Assembly: GCA_025966295.1 (NCBI GenBank)
Contig: JAOPVD010000213.1
Span: 1 to 19,403, forward strand
Direction: 5' to 3'
Length of the DNA stretch: 19,403 nucleotides
Origin: Frankiales bacterium
GTDB taxonomy: Bacteria; Actinomycetota; Actinomycetes; Mycobacteriales; SCTD01
The notes under the pieces were generated by a model. That model had not been told where the DNA came from and did no database searches. It worked only from the letters and a program-made list of their open reading frames with translations. Position numbers and translations under genes: made by a program. Every line of letters starts with the position of its first letter. Position 1 is the stretch's first letter. Below, in pieces: positions 6,822 to 13,652 of the stretch.

Positions 6822-8352
6822 TGCCGGCTGGGGGGACGCTTCGCGGCGCACCGGGCTGCCGGTGTCCGCTGCGAGCTGGCTCGAGGGGCAGGTCGGCCGC
6901 GGCGCTCCCTCCACCCCGGTCCCCCTCGACGCGGTCACCGTGCCGGCGTCCCGGCTCACGCCGGACGACCTGGCGGCGCTGCGCGCGACCGGCGCCCGGG
7001 TCGAGGTCGACGACACCAGCCGGGCCCGGCACGCCGCCGGCCGGTCCTACCAGGACCTGCTGGCGCTCCGGTCCGGTGCGTTCCCGGCGCCGGACGCGGT
7101 GGTGCTGCCCGACCGCGACCAGGTCGGCGCGGTGCTCCGGTCCTGCGCCGCGCTCGGGCTCGCCGTGGTGCCCTTCGGCGGCGGCACCTCGGTGGTGGGC
7201 GGCGTCTCCCCCGTCGCCGGACCGCTGCGCGCCGTGGTGGCGCTCGACCTGCGCCGGCTCGACCAGCTGCTGGCGCTCTCGGAGGAGGACCTCACCGTCG
7301 TCCTCGAGCCCGGCCTGCGCGGCCCCGCCGCCGAGGCGCTGCTGAACGCCCGCGGCTACACCCTCGGGCACTTCCCGCAGTCCTACGAGCACGCCACCAT
7401 CGGCGGCTACGCCGCGACCCGGTCCGCCGGGCAGGCCTCGACCGGCTACGGCCGGTTCGACGCCAACGTCCTGGGCCTCACGGTCCAGACGCCGGCCGGC
7501 CCGCTGGTGCTCGGCCGCGGTGCCGCGACCGCCGCCGGCCCGTCGGTGCTCGGGCTGTTCCTCGGCTCCGAGGGCGCCTTCGGCGTCCTCACCTCGGTGA
7601 CGCTGCGGATCCGCCGGCTCCCGGCCGTGAAGCGGTACGACGCCTGGCTGGTGCGCTCGTGGGAGGACGGCCTCGCCCAGCTCCGCCGCCTGGAGCAGGA
7701 GGGCCGCACCCCCACCGTGGCGCGGCTGTCCGACGTCGACGAGACCACCGTCTCGCTGCGGCTGTCGGCCCCCCGACCGGTGCAGGTCCTGGGTCGCGGC
7801 CGGTGCCTGCTCGTGCTCGGGTGGGAGGGTGCCGCCGTACCCGCTCGCCGGTCGCTGAAGGTGCGCGGCCTGCCGCTGCCCGGTGCCGGCGACAGCTGGG
7901 AGCACGGCCGCTACAACGGCCCGTACCTGCGCGACGACCTGATGGACGCCGGCTTCCTGGTCGAGACGCTGGAGACGTCGGCGCCGTGGTCGCGGCTGCA
8001 GGAGGTGCACGCCGCGGTCCGGGCCGCGCTCACCGAGGCCCTCGGCCGGTGCGTGGTGATGTGCCACGTCTCGCACCTGTACACCCAGGGCGCGTCGCTG
8101 TACTTCACCGTCCTGGCCGGCGCCGCGGACGACCCGGCGCGGCAGTGGCAGCGCGCCAAGGACGCCGCCTGCGCCGCGCTGGTCGCGTCGGGTGCAACGA
8201 TCACCCACCACCACGCCGTCGGCACCGACCACCGGCCCTGGATGACCGACGAGGTCGGTCCGCTCGGGGTCGCGGTCCTGCGGGCGGTGAAGGGGGTGCT
8301 CGACCCGACCGGGGTCCTCAACCCCGGCAAGCTGATCCCTGCGGAGGACTGA
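6802..8352 (+). CDS. FAD-binding oxidase, alkyl-DHAP-synthase-like (AGPS-like)
   Basis: 516 residues from ATG 6802; ATG 6784 in the same frame would overlap the operator and is less likely. The PCMH-type FAD domain shows VVLPDRDQVGAVLRSC, the pyrophosphate-binding AVVPFGGGTSVVGG (121-134), FPQSYEHATIGGYAATRSAGQ (191-211) and LFLGSEGAFGVLTSVTLRI. The C-terminal half has CHVSHLYTQGASLYFTV and the tri-histidine TITHHHAVGTDH, resembling the tyrosine and His-cluster region of eukaryotic alkylglycerone-phosphate synthase, then the family ending DPTGVLNPGKLIP. AGPS replaces the acyl chain of acyl-DHAP with a fatty alcohol. From memory the M. tuberculosis homologue is Rv2251, annotated only as a flavoprotein. 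The next gene starts directly after its stop, so they form an operon. FAD enzyme is certain; AGPS activity is inference. Confidence 0.88.
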   Translation: MAVDMVHAGWGDASRRTGLPVSAASWLEGQVGRGAPSTPVPLDAVTVPASRLTPDDLAALRATGARVEVDDTSRARHAAGRSYQDLLALRSGAFPAPDAVVLPDRDQVGAVLRSCAALGLAVVPFGGGTSVVGGVSPVAGPLRAVVALDLRRLDQLLALSEEDLTVVLEPGLRGPAAEALLNARGYTLGHFPQSYEHATIGGYAATRSAGQASTGYGRFDANVLGLTVQTPAGPLVLGRGAATAAGPSVLGLFLGSEGAFGVLTSVTLRIRRLPAVKRYDAWLVRSWEDGLAQLRRLEQEGRTPTVARLSDVDETTVSLRLSAPRPVQVLGRGRCLLVLGWEGAAVPARRSLKVRGLPLPGAGDSWEHGRYNGPYLRDDLMDAGFLVETLETSAPWSRLQEVHAAVRAALTEALGRCVVMCHVSHLYTQGASLYFTVLAGAADDPARQWQRAKDAACAALVASGATITHHHAVGTDHRPWMTDEVGPLGVAVLRAVKGVLDPTGVLNPGKLIPAED

Positions 8353-9216
8353 GTGCGACTGCAGCTGGTGGTCAACCCGGCGGCCGGCGGCGGGCGGGCG
8401 GCGAAGCTGCTGCCGGCGGTGCAGGCCGCCCTCGGCGGGCACGACCTGGTGGTCTCGCCGACCCGATCGCTGGAGCACGCCGACGAGCTGGCCGCCGCCG
8501 CGGTGGCCGACGACCGGGTGGTGGTCGCGATGGGCGGCGACGGCATCGTCGGCCGGGTCGCCGGTGCGGTGGCCGCGGCCGGGGGCGTGCTCGGCGTCGT
8601 CCCGGGCGGGCGCGGCAACGACTTCTGCCGCTCGGTCGGCATCCCGCAGGACGCGGTGGCGGCCTGCGCCGTCCTCACGTCCGGCGTCGAGACACCCGTG
8701 GACCTCGGCTACGCCGGCGGCGTCGCCTTCATCGGCATCGCGTCGGTCGGCTTCGACAGCGCCGTGCAGGAGCGGGTGCTGCGGTCCCGGCTGCCGCTCG
8801 GCCAGCTCATCTACTTGTACGGCTCGCTCGCGACCGTCTTCTCCTGGAAGCCGGCCACCTTCCGCTGCGAGGTCGACGGCGCGCCGGTGTCGGTCACCGG
8901 CTGGTCGGTCGCCGTCGCCAACTCCGGCATGTACGGCGGCGGCATGAAGCTGGCGCCGACCGCCTCGGTGACCGACGGGCTGCTCGACGTGGTGAGCACC
9001 TCGGCCACGTCACGGCTGACGTTCCTGCGGGCGCTGCCCAAGGTCTTCAAGGGCACCCACGTCGACGAGCCGTCGGTGACGGTGCGGACCGCGTCCACGG
9101 TGACGCTGGACGCCGACCGGCCGTTCCGGGTCTTCGCCGACGGCGACCCGGTCGCCACGCTGCCCTGCCAGATCACCGTGCAGCCCGGCGCCCTGCGGGT
9201 CCTGCTCCCCCGCTGA
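8353..9216 (+). CDS. diacylglycerol kinase / YegS-like lipid kinase
   Basis: 287 residues from GTG 8353, immediately after the preceding stop, with GGAGG (8343-8347) 5 nt upstream. The family phosphorylates diacylglycerol or related lipids with ATP to give (lyso)phosphatidate at the membrane. Seen: LQLVVNPAAGGGRA (4-15, nucleotide loop), VVVAMGGDGIVGRVAGAV (57-74), VLGVVPGGRGNDFCRSVGIP (79-98), a middle part with VGFDSAVQ, ANSGMYGGGMKLAPTASVTDGLLDVV and the C-terminal beta-sandwich ending FADGDPVATLPCQI. The usual GGDGT-x-N-E reads GGDGIVGR and the usual GT-x-NDF loop reads GGRGNDF, so two active-site segments deviate. This may be a clade feature. Homologue by synteny: Rv2252. Substrate may be an alkyl- or acyl-glycerol made with the upstream flavoprotein (inference). 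Confidence 0.88.
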   Translation: MRLQLVVNPAAGGGRAAKLLPAVQAALGGHDLVVSPTRSLEHADELAAAAVADDRVVVAMGGDGIVGRVAGAVAAAGGVLGVVPGGRGNDFCRSVGIPQDAVAACAVLTSGVETPVDLGYAGGVAFIGIASVGFDSAVQERVLRSRLPLGQLIYLYGSLATVFSWKPATFRCEVDGAPVSVTGWSVAVANSGMYGGGMKLAPTASVTDGLLDVVSTSATSRLTFLRALPKVFKGTHVDEPSVTVRTASTVTLDADRPFRVFADGDPVATLPCQITVQPGALRVLLPR

Positions 9217-9299
9217 CGTGTCCCCTCGTTCTCACACCGGACCGCGCACCGCCACGCTGAGCCCGCCCGCCCACCGGTAAGTACGAGGGGACAAGACGG
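9217..9299. repeat. palindromic element AB downstream of the nuclease gene
   Basis: Copy A TGTCCCCTCGTTCT (9219-9232) and inverted copy B ACGAGGGGACAAGACGG (9283-9299) form an 11-bp perfect inverted repeat, TGTCCCCTCGT / ACGAGGGGACA, with a 53-bp spacer. The palindrome continues imperfectly inward (ACCGG 9236-9240 against CCGGT 9274-9278). The element fills the gap between the lipid kinase stop (9216) and the nuclease stop codon (9301). It resembles element CD at 10339-10423. It could also act as a bidirectional terminator, but there is no T tract. Confidence 0.8.
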
Positions 9300-9300
9300 C

Positions 9301-10302
9301 TCACGCGCTCCGCCGGAGGCCCTCCACCACGGTGGTCGGCACGAACCGCACCCGCGGGTCGAGCTGCTGGCGCACGCCGCGAGCGAACGCCCGCTCCAGC
9401 CGTCGGTCCAGTACCCCGGCCGGGCGCCAGGCCTCGTCCCAGCCCCAGCGCGCCACCTCGAGCCCGACGTCCTCCAGCCAGTCCTCGCGGACCTTCGAGA
9501 GCTTGAAGCTGGCCGCCGGGTCCGCTCCGTACTTCCCGAAGCCGTCGGCCTCCCCGACGGTGTTGAACTGCCGCCAGAGCTTGTCGACCCGGCCCAGGAA
9601 CCGGTCGCCGAGCCAGACCTCGACCTGCAGCTCGGGCGCCGGGAGCCCCAGCTCGTGGATCGCGACCCGCGAGATCGACTCCAGGGGTGACTCGGCCAGG
9701 CCGTCCGCGAACTCCGCGACCCGCCGGGCCCGCTCGACCCCCGGCCAGCCCTTCATGGGGGCCAGGGCGGCGAGCAGCCAGCGGCGGTCGACACCCTGGC
9801 GCAGGACGGCGTCGGCCACCACCACGCCGTTTCGGAACGGCTCGCGCCGGGCCAGGTCCATGGCCGTCCGGTGCGCCATCGTGCACGGGACCGTGAGCGC
9901 CGTCCCCCGCTCGCTCGGCGGCAGCGGCGCCAGCTGCCGGTGCCGGACGTTCGAGCGCTCCTGGCGGTAGCGCGGCTCCGCGAGGAGCTGCGCACGCAGG
10001 GGCGGTGCGCCGATCAGCGGCAGCCCGGACAGGACGGCGGCCGACCGCCGGGCCGCGTACCAGCGCGGACCCAGGACGAGCAGCTCCGCCTGCACCGTCA
10101 TGGCGTGCCGCAGGCGGTCGTCGGCGGCCTGCCGGACCGCGGTCTCGACCCAGACACCGTGCCGGACCTTCGTCAGCGAGGCGCCGGCGGCGTCGTCGAG
10201 CTGCCGACGCGTCCACCCCGCATCGAGGGCCTGCCGGGTCGTGAAGCAGCCCAGCTGGGTCGCGGCCTGGCCCGGGATCTGCACCTGTGCAGCGTCGAGC
10301 AC
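9301..10302 (-). CDS. AbiEi-like winged-helix protein with PD-(D/E)XK (Vsr/DUF559-like) nuclease domain
   Basis: 333 residues from GTG 10302; GTG 10284 and GTG 10374 are alternatives in frame. The N-terminus (about 13-53) reads ATQLGCFTTRQALDAGWTRR then VRHGVW, the winged-helix pattern of 'type IV toxin-antitoxin AbiEi antitoxin domain' proteins. The C-terminus (about 200-295) carries a PD-(D/E)XK-like core: AESPLES (E204/E208), VEVWLGDRFLGRVDKLW (D240), GEADGFGKY (E251, D253, K257), and the closing WLEDVGLEVARWGWDE typical of Vsr/DUF559 folds. All expected acidic and lysine positions are present, so the nuclease is probably active. No AbiEii toxin gene is adjacent. The gene is enclosed by two palindromic elements and separates two blocks conserved in mycobacteria. 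Function is unknown: defence, selfish nuclease or repeat maintenance are all possible. Confidence 0.82.
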   Translation of the reverse strand: MLDAAQVQIPGQAATQLGCFTTRQALDAGWTRRQLDDAAGASLTKVRHGVWVETAVRQAADDRLRHAMTVQAELLVLGPRWYAARRSAAVLSGLPLIGAPPLRAQLLAEPRYRQERSNVRHRQLAPLPPSERGTALTVPCTMAHRTAMDLARREPFRNGVVVADAVLRQGVDRRWLLAALAPMKGWPGVERARRVAEFADGLAESPLESISRVAIHELGLPAPELQVEVWLGDRFLGRVDKLWRQFNTVGEADGFGKYGADPAASFKLSKVREDWLEDVGLEVARWGWDEAWRPAGVLDRRLERAFARGVRQQLDPRVRFVPTTVVEGLRRSA

Positions 10303-10338
10303 GCGGGCCGTCCGCAGCGCCGCCCGTCCACAGCCCGC

Positions 10339-10423
10339 ACTTGTCCCCTCATAGTGACGAACGCGGTGACCCACGCACGCTCACGTGCCCCTGCGGTGCC
10401 GTTAGAACGAGGGGACAAGACGG
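10339..10423. repeat. palindromic element CD upstream of the nuclease gene
   Basis: Copy C CTTGTCCCCTC (10340-10350) and inverted copy D GAGGGGACAAG (10409-10419) form an 11-bp perfect inverted repeat with a 58-bp spacer. The total span nearly equals that of element AB (about 83 bp). The D arm shares the 17-mer ACGAGGGGACAAGACGG (10407-10423) exactly and in the same orientation with arm B at 9283-9299. AGAACGAGGGGACA (10404-10417) is the exact reverse complement of the outer left arm A at 9219-9232. If GTG 10374 were the nuclease start, C would lie inside the coding region; with GTG 10302 it lies in the upstream region. Confidence 0.8.
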
Positions 10424-10429
10424 GGGTAC

Positions 10430-10453
10430 GACGCCCCGGTGGCCGGGGGCGTC
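10430..10453 (-). terminator. hairpin at the 3' end of the RNA methyltransferase gene
   Basis: GACGCCCCGG (10430-10439), loop TGG, CCGGGGGCGTC (10443-10453): a 10-bp G/C stem with one bulged G, overlapping the stop codon of the methyltransferase gene. There is no T tract after it, common for actinobacterial terminators, so termination is plausible but unproven. Confidence 0.45.
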
Positions 10454-11570
10454 AGGCCGGCGGCGTGAGGATGGTGACGAGCTCGACGTGCTCGGTCTGC
10501 GGGTACAGGTCGAAGACCCGCAGCGAACCGACCGTCCAGCCGGCGTCCCGGAACACGCGCAGGTCACGAGCGAACGACGCCGCGTCGCAGGACACGTACG
10601 CCACCGCCCGCGGCCGGAGCGCCGCCAGCGCCGCGGCCACCTCCAGCCCGGCCCCGGCGCGCGGGGGGTCGAGCACGACGAGGTCCGCGGACAGCCGGCG
10701 TACCAGGGCGGCGTCGACCGCGGCGGTGCGCACCTTCACCCAGGGCTGGTCGGCGGTGTTGCGGGCGGCGTCGGCGCAGGCCCGGGTCGAGCCCTCCACC
10801 GCGAGCACCGAGCCAGTCGGCCCGACGGCCTCGCCGAGCAGCGACGCGAACAGCCCGACCCCGGCGTACAGGTCGACCACCGACTCGCCCGGCTGCGGCG
10901 CCAGGCCGGCCAGCACGGCCTCGGACAGCACGGCCGGCGCCTGGCTGTGCACCTGCCAGAAGCCGCCGCCGGCCACCTCGAAGGACCGGCCGCCGACCGT
11001 CACCCGGGCCCCGTGCGGCTGGCCGACCGGGCGACCGTCCACGACCACCGCGCGCTGCCCGGCGGTGGCCAGGACCTCGACCACCTCACCGAGCTCGCCC
11101 GGCGGCAGGTCGGCGCCGGGGGCCGCGATGAGGCAGCGGTCCACCAGCTCGAGCGTCGACGACCGGTGCTTGTGGAAGCCGATCCCGCGGGCCCACTGGA
11201 CCCGGGTGCGCCAGCCGAACAGCGGCTCGACCGGCTCCACCGTGCCCGCCCAGGCGTAGCCGCCGACCCGGCGCAGCTGCTCCTCGACGGCGGCCGTCTT
11301 CAGCGCCAGCTGCGCCTCCGGGGAGGCGTGCTGCCAGTCGCAGCCGCCGCAGCGGCCGGGTCCGGCGAACGGGCACGGCGGCTCGACCCGGTCGGGCGAC
11401 GGCGACAGCACCTCGACAGCGTCGGCGCGCAGGAACTTCGAGCCGGAGGAGGTGACGACGACCCGCACCGTCTCCCCCGGCAGCGCGTGCCGGACGAACA
11501 CGACCCGGCCGTCCTCGGCCCGGGCGACGCACGCGCCGCCGGCCGCCACGGCCCCGACGGTGAGGATCAC
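10452..11570 (-). CDS. TrmA/RumA family SAM-dependent RNA (uracil-5-) methyltransferase
   Basis: 372 residues from GTG 11570. The family makes 5-methyluridine in tRNA or rRNA. The short N-terminal part looks like a TRAM-type beta-barrel (VGAVAAGGACVARAEDGRVV). A cysteine set for a [4Fe-4S] cluster is visible: C66, C74 and C77 in CPFAGPGRCGGCDWQH plus C146 in VDRCLIA. The SAM-binding motif is VVDLYAGVGLFA (231-242), then VVLDPPRAG (298-306), the catalytic nucleophile C328 in AYVSCDAASFARDL and the base E360 in YPQTEHVE. The GTG start shares GTGA with the stop of the upstream permease, indicating coupling. By order it corresponds to Rv2689c. Whether it acts on tRNA or 23S rRNA cannot be decided here. 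Confidence 0.93.
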   Translation of the reverse strand: MILTVGAVAAGGACVARAEDGRVVFVRHALPGETVRVVVTSSGSKFLRADAVEVLSPSPDRVEPPCPFAGPGRCGGCDWQHASPEAQLALKTAAVEEQLRRVGGYAWAGTVEPVEPLFGWRTRVQWARGIGFHKHRSSTLELVDRCLIAAPGADLPPGELGEVVEVLATAGQRAVVVDGRPVGQPHGARVTVGGRSFEVAGGGFWQVHSQAPAVLSEAVLAGLAPQPGESVVDLYAGVGLFASLLGEAVGPTGSVLAVEGSTRACADAARNTADQPWVKVRTAAVDAALVRRLSADLVVLDPPRAGAGLEVAAALAALRPRAVAYVSCDAASFARDLRVFRDAGWTVGSLRVFDLYPQTEHVELVTILTPPA

Positions 11571-13561
11571 CTGCGGGGGGTCTTCCGGAACGCGGTGGAG
11601 TCCTCGTCCTTGCGCCGGTCCGACGACTGCAGCTGGTAGGGCACGGACGTCACCATGACGCCGGGCACGAACAGCAGCCGGCCCTTCAGCCGCAGGGCGC
11701 TCTGGTTGTGGAGCAGCTGCTCCCACCACCGGCCCACGACGTACTCGGGGATGAAGACGGTGACGACGTCGCGCGGCGAGTCCAGGCGGATCCGCTTGAC
11801 GTAGTCGAGGATCGGCTTGGTGATCTCGCGGTACGGCGAGTCCACGACGGTGAGCGCGATGTCGAGGCCGCGGCGGTCCCACTCGGCCTGCAGCGCCTGG
11901 CTGTCGTCGGGGTCGACCGACACGGTGAGCGCGGTGAGGTCGTGCGGTCGGGTGGCCTTGGCGTAGGCCAGCGCGCGCAGGGTGGGGGCGTGCAGCTTCG
12001 AGACCAGGACGACCGCGTGGTTGCGCGACGGCTGGGCCACCAGGTCGTCCGTGGGCTCCAGCTCGTTGCGGACCCGGTCGTAGTGCCGGTGGATGCTGCG
12101 CATGAGCAGGTACAGGACGGCCATCGCGGCCAGGGCGATCCAGGCGCCGCGGACGAACTTGGTGATGAGCACGATGACGAGCACGGTGGCGGTCATCGCC
12201 AGCCCGACGCTGTTGATGACGCGGGCCCGTCGCATGCGCCCGCGGGCGGCCGGGTCGGTCTCCTGCTGGAGCAGCCGGGTCCAGTGCCGGATCATGCCGG
12301 TCTGGCTGAGGGTGAAGGAGATGAAGACGCCCACGATGTAGAGCTGGATGAGCCGGGTGACCTCGGCGTCGAACGACACGATGAGCAGGATCGCGAAGCC
12401 GGCCAGCAGCACGATGCCGTTGCTGTAGGCCAGCCGGTCGCCGCGGGTGTGCAGCTGGCGCGGCAGGTAGCCGTCCTTGGCGAGGATCGAGCCGAGCACC
12501 GGGAAGCCGTTGAAGGCGGTGTTCGCGGCCAGGATGAGGATCACGCCGGTGAAGGCGATGACGACGTACGACAGCCCGTGCAGCGGGCCCTGGAAGACGG
12601 TGTCCGCGAGCTGCGCGATGACGGTCGGCTGGTCGTAGTCCTTCCCGACCGGCTGGCCGTTCAGCAGCAGCTGCTGGGCCGGTCGCTCGGCGAAGCGCAG
12701 GTGCGTGAGGTTGCCCAGCGTGATGATGCCCATGAGCATCGTCACCGCGATGGTGCCCATGAGCAGCAGCGTGGTCGCGGCGTTCTTGCTCTTGGGCTTC
12801 TTGAACGCCGGTACGCCGTTGCTGATGGCCTCGACCCCGGTCAGCGCCGCGCAGCCGGAGGAGAAGGTGCGCAGCAGGAGGAAGGCGGCCCCGAGGCCCA
12901 TGAAGCCCTCCTCGAAGCCGTGCTCCGGCGCGATCGTGTACTTCGCGCTCTCGGCGTACGGCAGGTCGCCGAAGAAGTGCCGGAACAACCCGAACACCGT
13001 CATGCCGATGATGGCCAGCATGAACCCGTAGGTCGGGACGGCGAAGGCCCCGCCGGACTCCTTCACCCCGCGCAGGTTCGCGGCCATCAGGAGCAACACC
13101 AGGCCGCTGGCGACCAGCGCCTCGTGGCCCTTGACGAAGCCGATCGCCGACGAGGCGTTCTGCACACCGGACGACACCGACACTGCGACGGTGAGGACGT
13201 AGTCGACGAGCAGCGCGGCCGCGACCGTGAGCCCGAACCTGGGCCCCAGGTTGGTGGTGGCGACCTCGTAGTCGCCGCCGCCGCTCGGGTAGGCGTGCAC
13301 GTTCTGCCGGTAGGAGGCGACCACGACCAGCATGACCACCGCGACCATCAGGCCGATCTTCCAGGAGAACGAGTACGCCGCCAGCCCGGCGACGCTCAGG
13401 GTCAGGAAGATCTCGTCCGGGGCGTAGGCCACCGAGGAGAGCGCGTCACTGGCGAAGACCGGCAGCGCGATCTTCTTCGGCAGCAGCGTCTCCCCCAGCC
13501 GGTCGCTGCGCAGGGCGCGGCCGAGGACCAGCCGTTTGACGACGTCGTTGACCGAGGGCAC
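11567..13561 (-). CDS. KimA-like APC superfamily permease, probable potassium transporter
   Basis: 664 residues from GTG 13561. The first ~475 residues hold about 12 hydrophobic helices; the rest is a soluble cytoplasmic domain (from about NHAVVLVSKLHAPTLRALAYA) resembling the USP-like tail of Bacillus KimA. Key KimA ion-site residues, as I remember them (D36, Y43, D117, T121, S125), have equivalents here at a constant +3 offset: D39 and Y46 in ASDALSSVAY, and D120, T124 and S128 in LLVDYVLTVAVS. KimA T230/E233 match T241/E244 in ALTGVEAISNG. KimA is a proton-coupled K+ importer controlled by c-di-AMP. The gene is divergent from two TrkA/RCK genes, which supports a K+ role. The open frame extends upstream of 13561, but the extra part overlaps trkA antisense. 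TAGGCT 7 nt before the GTG supports this start. The homologue by order is Rv2690c. Confidence 0.88.
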   Translation of the reverse strand: MPSVNDVVKRLVLGRALRSDRLGETLLPKKIALPVFASDALSSVAYAPDEIFLTLSVAGLAAYSFSWKIGLMVAVVMLVVVASYRQNVHAYPSGGGDYEVATTNLGPRFGLTVAAALLVDYVLTVAVSVSSGVQNASSAIGFVKGHEALVASGLVLLLMAANLRGVKESGGAFAVPTYGFMLAIIGMTVFGLFRHFFGDLPYAESAKYTIAPEHGFEEGFMGLGAAFLLLRTFSSGCAALTGVEAISNGVPAFKKPKSKNAATTLLLMGTIAVTMLMGIITLGNLTHLRFAERPAQQLLLNGQPVGKDYDQPTVIAQLADTVFQGPLHGLSYVVIAFTGVILILAANTAFNGFPVLGSILAKDGYLPRQLHTRGDRLAYSNGIVLLAGFAILLIVSFDAEVTRLIQLYIVGVFISFTLSQTGMIRHWTRLLQQETDPAARGRMRRARVINSVGLAMTATVLVIVLITKFVRGAWIALAAMAVLYLLMRSIHRHYDRVRNELEPTDDLVAQPSRNHAVVLVSKLHAPTLRALAYAKATRPHDLTALTVSVDPDDSQALQAEWDRRGLDIALTVVDSPYREITKPILDYVKRIRLDSPRDVVTVFIPEYVVGRWWEQLLHNQSALRLKGRLLFVPGVMVTSVPYQLQSSDRRKDEDSTAFRKTPRR

Positions 13562-13568
13562 GCGGAGC

Positions 13569-13574
13569 AGCCTA
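13569..13574 (-). promoter_or_regulatory. -10 element of the KimA-like permease gene (leaderless layout)
   Basis: TAGGCT on the minus strand ends 7 nt before GTG 13561. No good -35 is seen. The rest of the 91-bp divergent region to 13652 contains AAAGGGG (13641-13647), a ribosome binding site for the plus-strand TrkA gene. Confidence 0.5.
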
Positions 13575-13652
13575 GGGCCGAGCCTCCGCGACGGGTCCGT
13601 GTAGCGTTCCGCGAGGTCCCGGTACCCGGCCGAGGCCTGCAAAGGGGCGCCA

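Noticed and set aside
9241..9273. Element AB as a classical Rho-independent terminator
   Set aside because: The 11-bp stem has a 53-bp spacer and no T tract on either side. A terminator role remains possible, but the copy count and direct repeat point to a repeat family instead.
10303..10374. GTG 10374 as the nuclease start, adding 24 residues
   Set aside because: The extension would translate palindrome arm C and shows no domain character. The winged-helix domain is complete from 10302. I keep it as an alternative, not the call.
9215..10422. GACG on both outer sides of the palindromic elements (9215-9218 and 10419-10422) as a target-site duplication
   Set aside because: It is only 4 bp in very G/C-rich DNA, it is offset by one base relative to the terminal repeats, and GACG also follows the inner copy B. 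Too weak to claim transposition.
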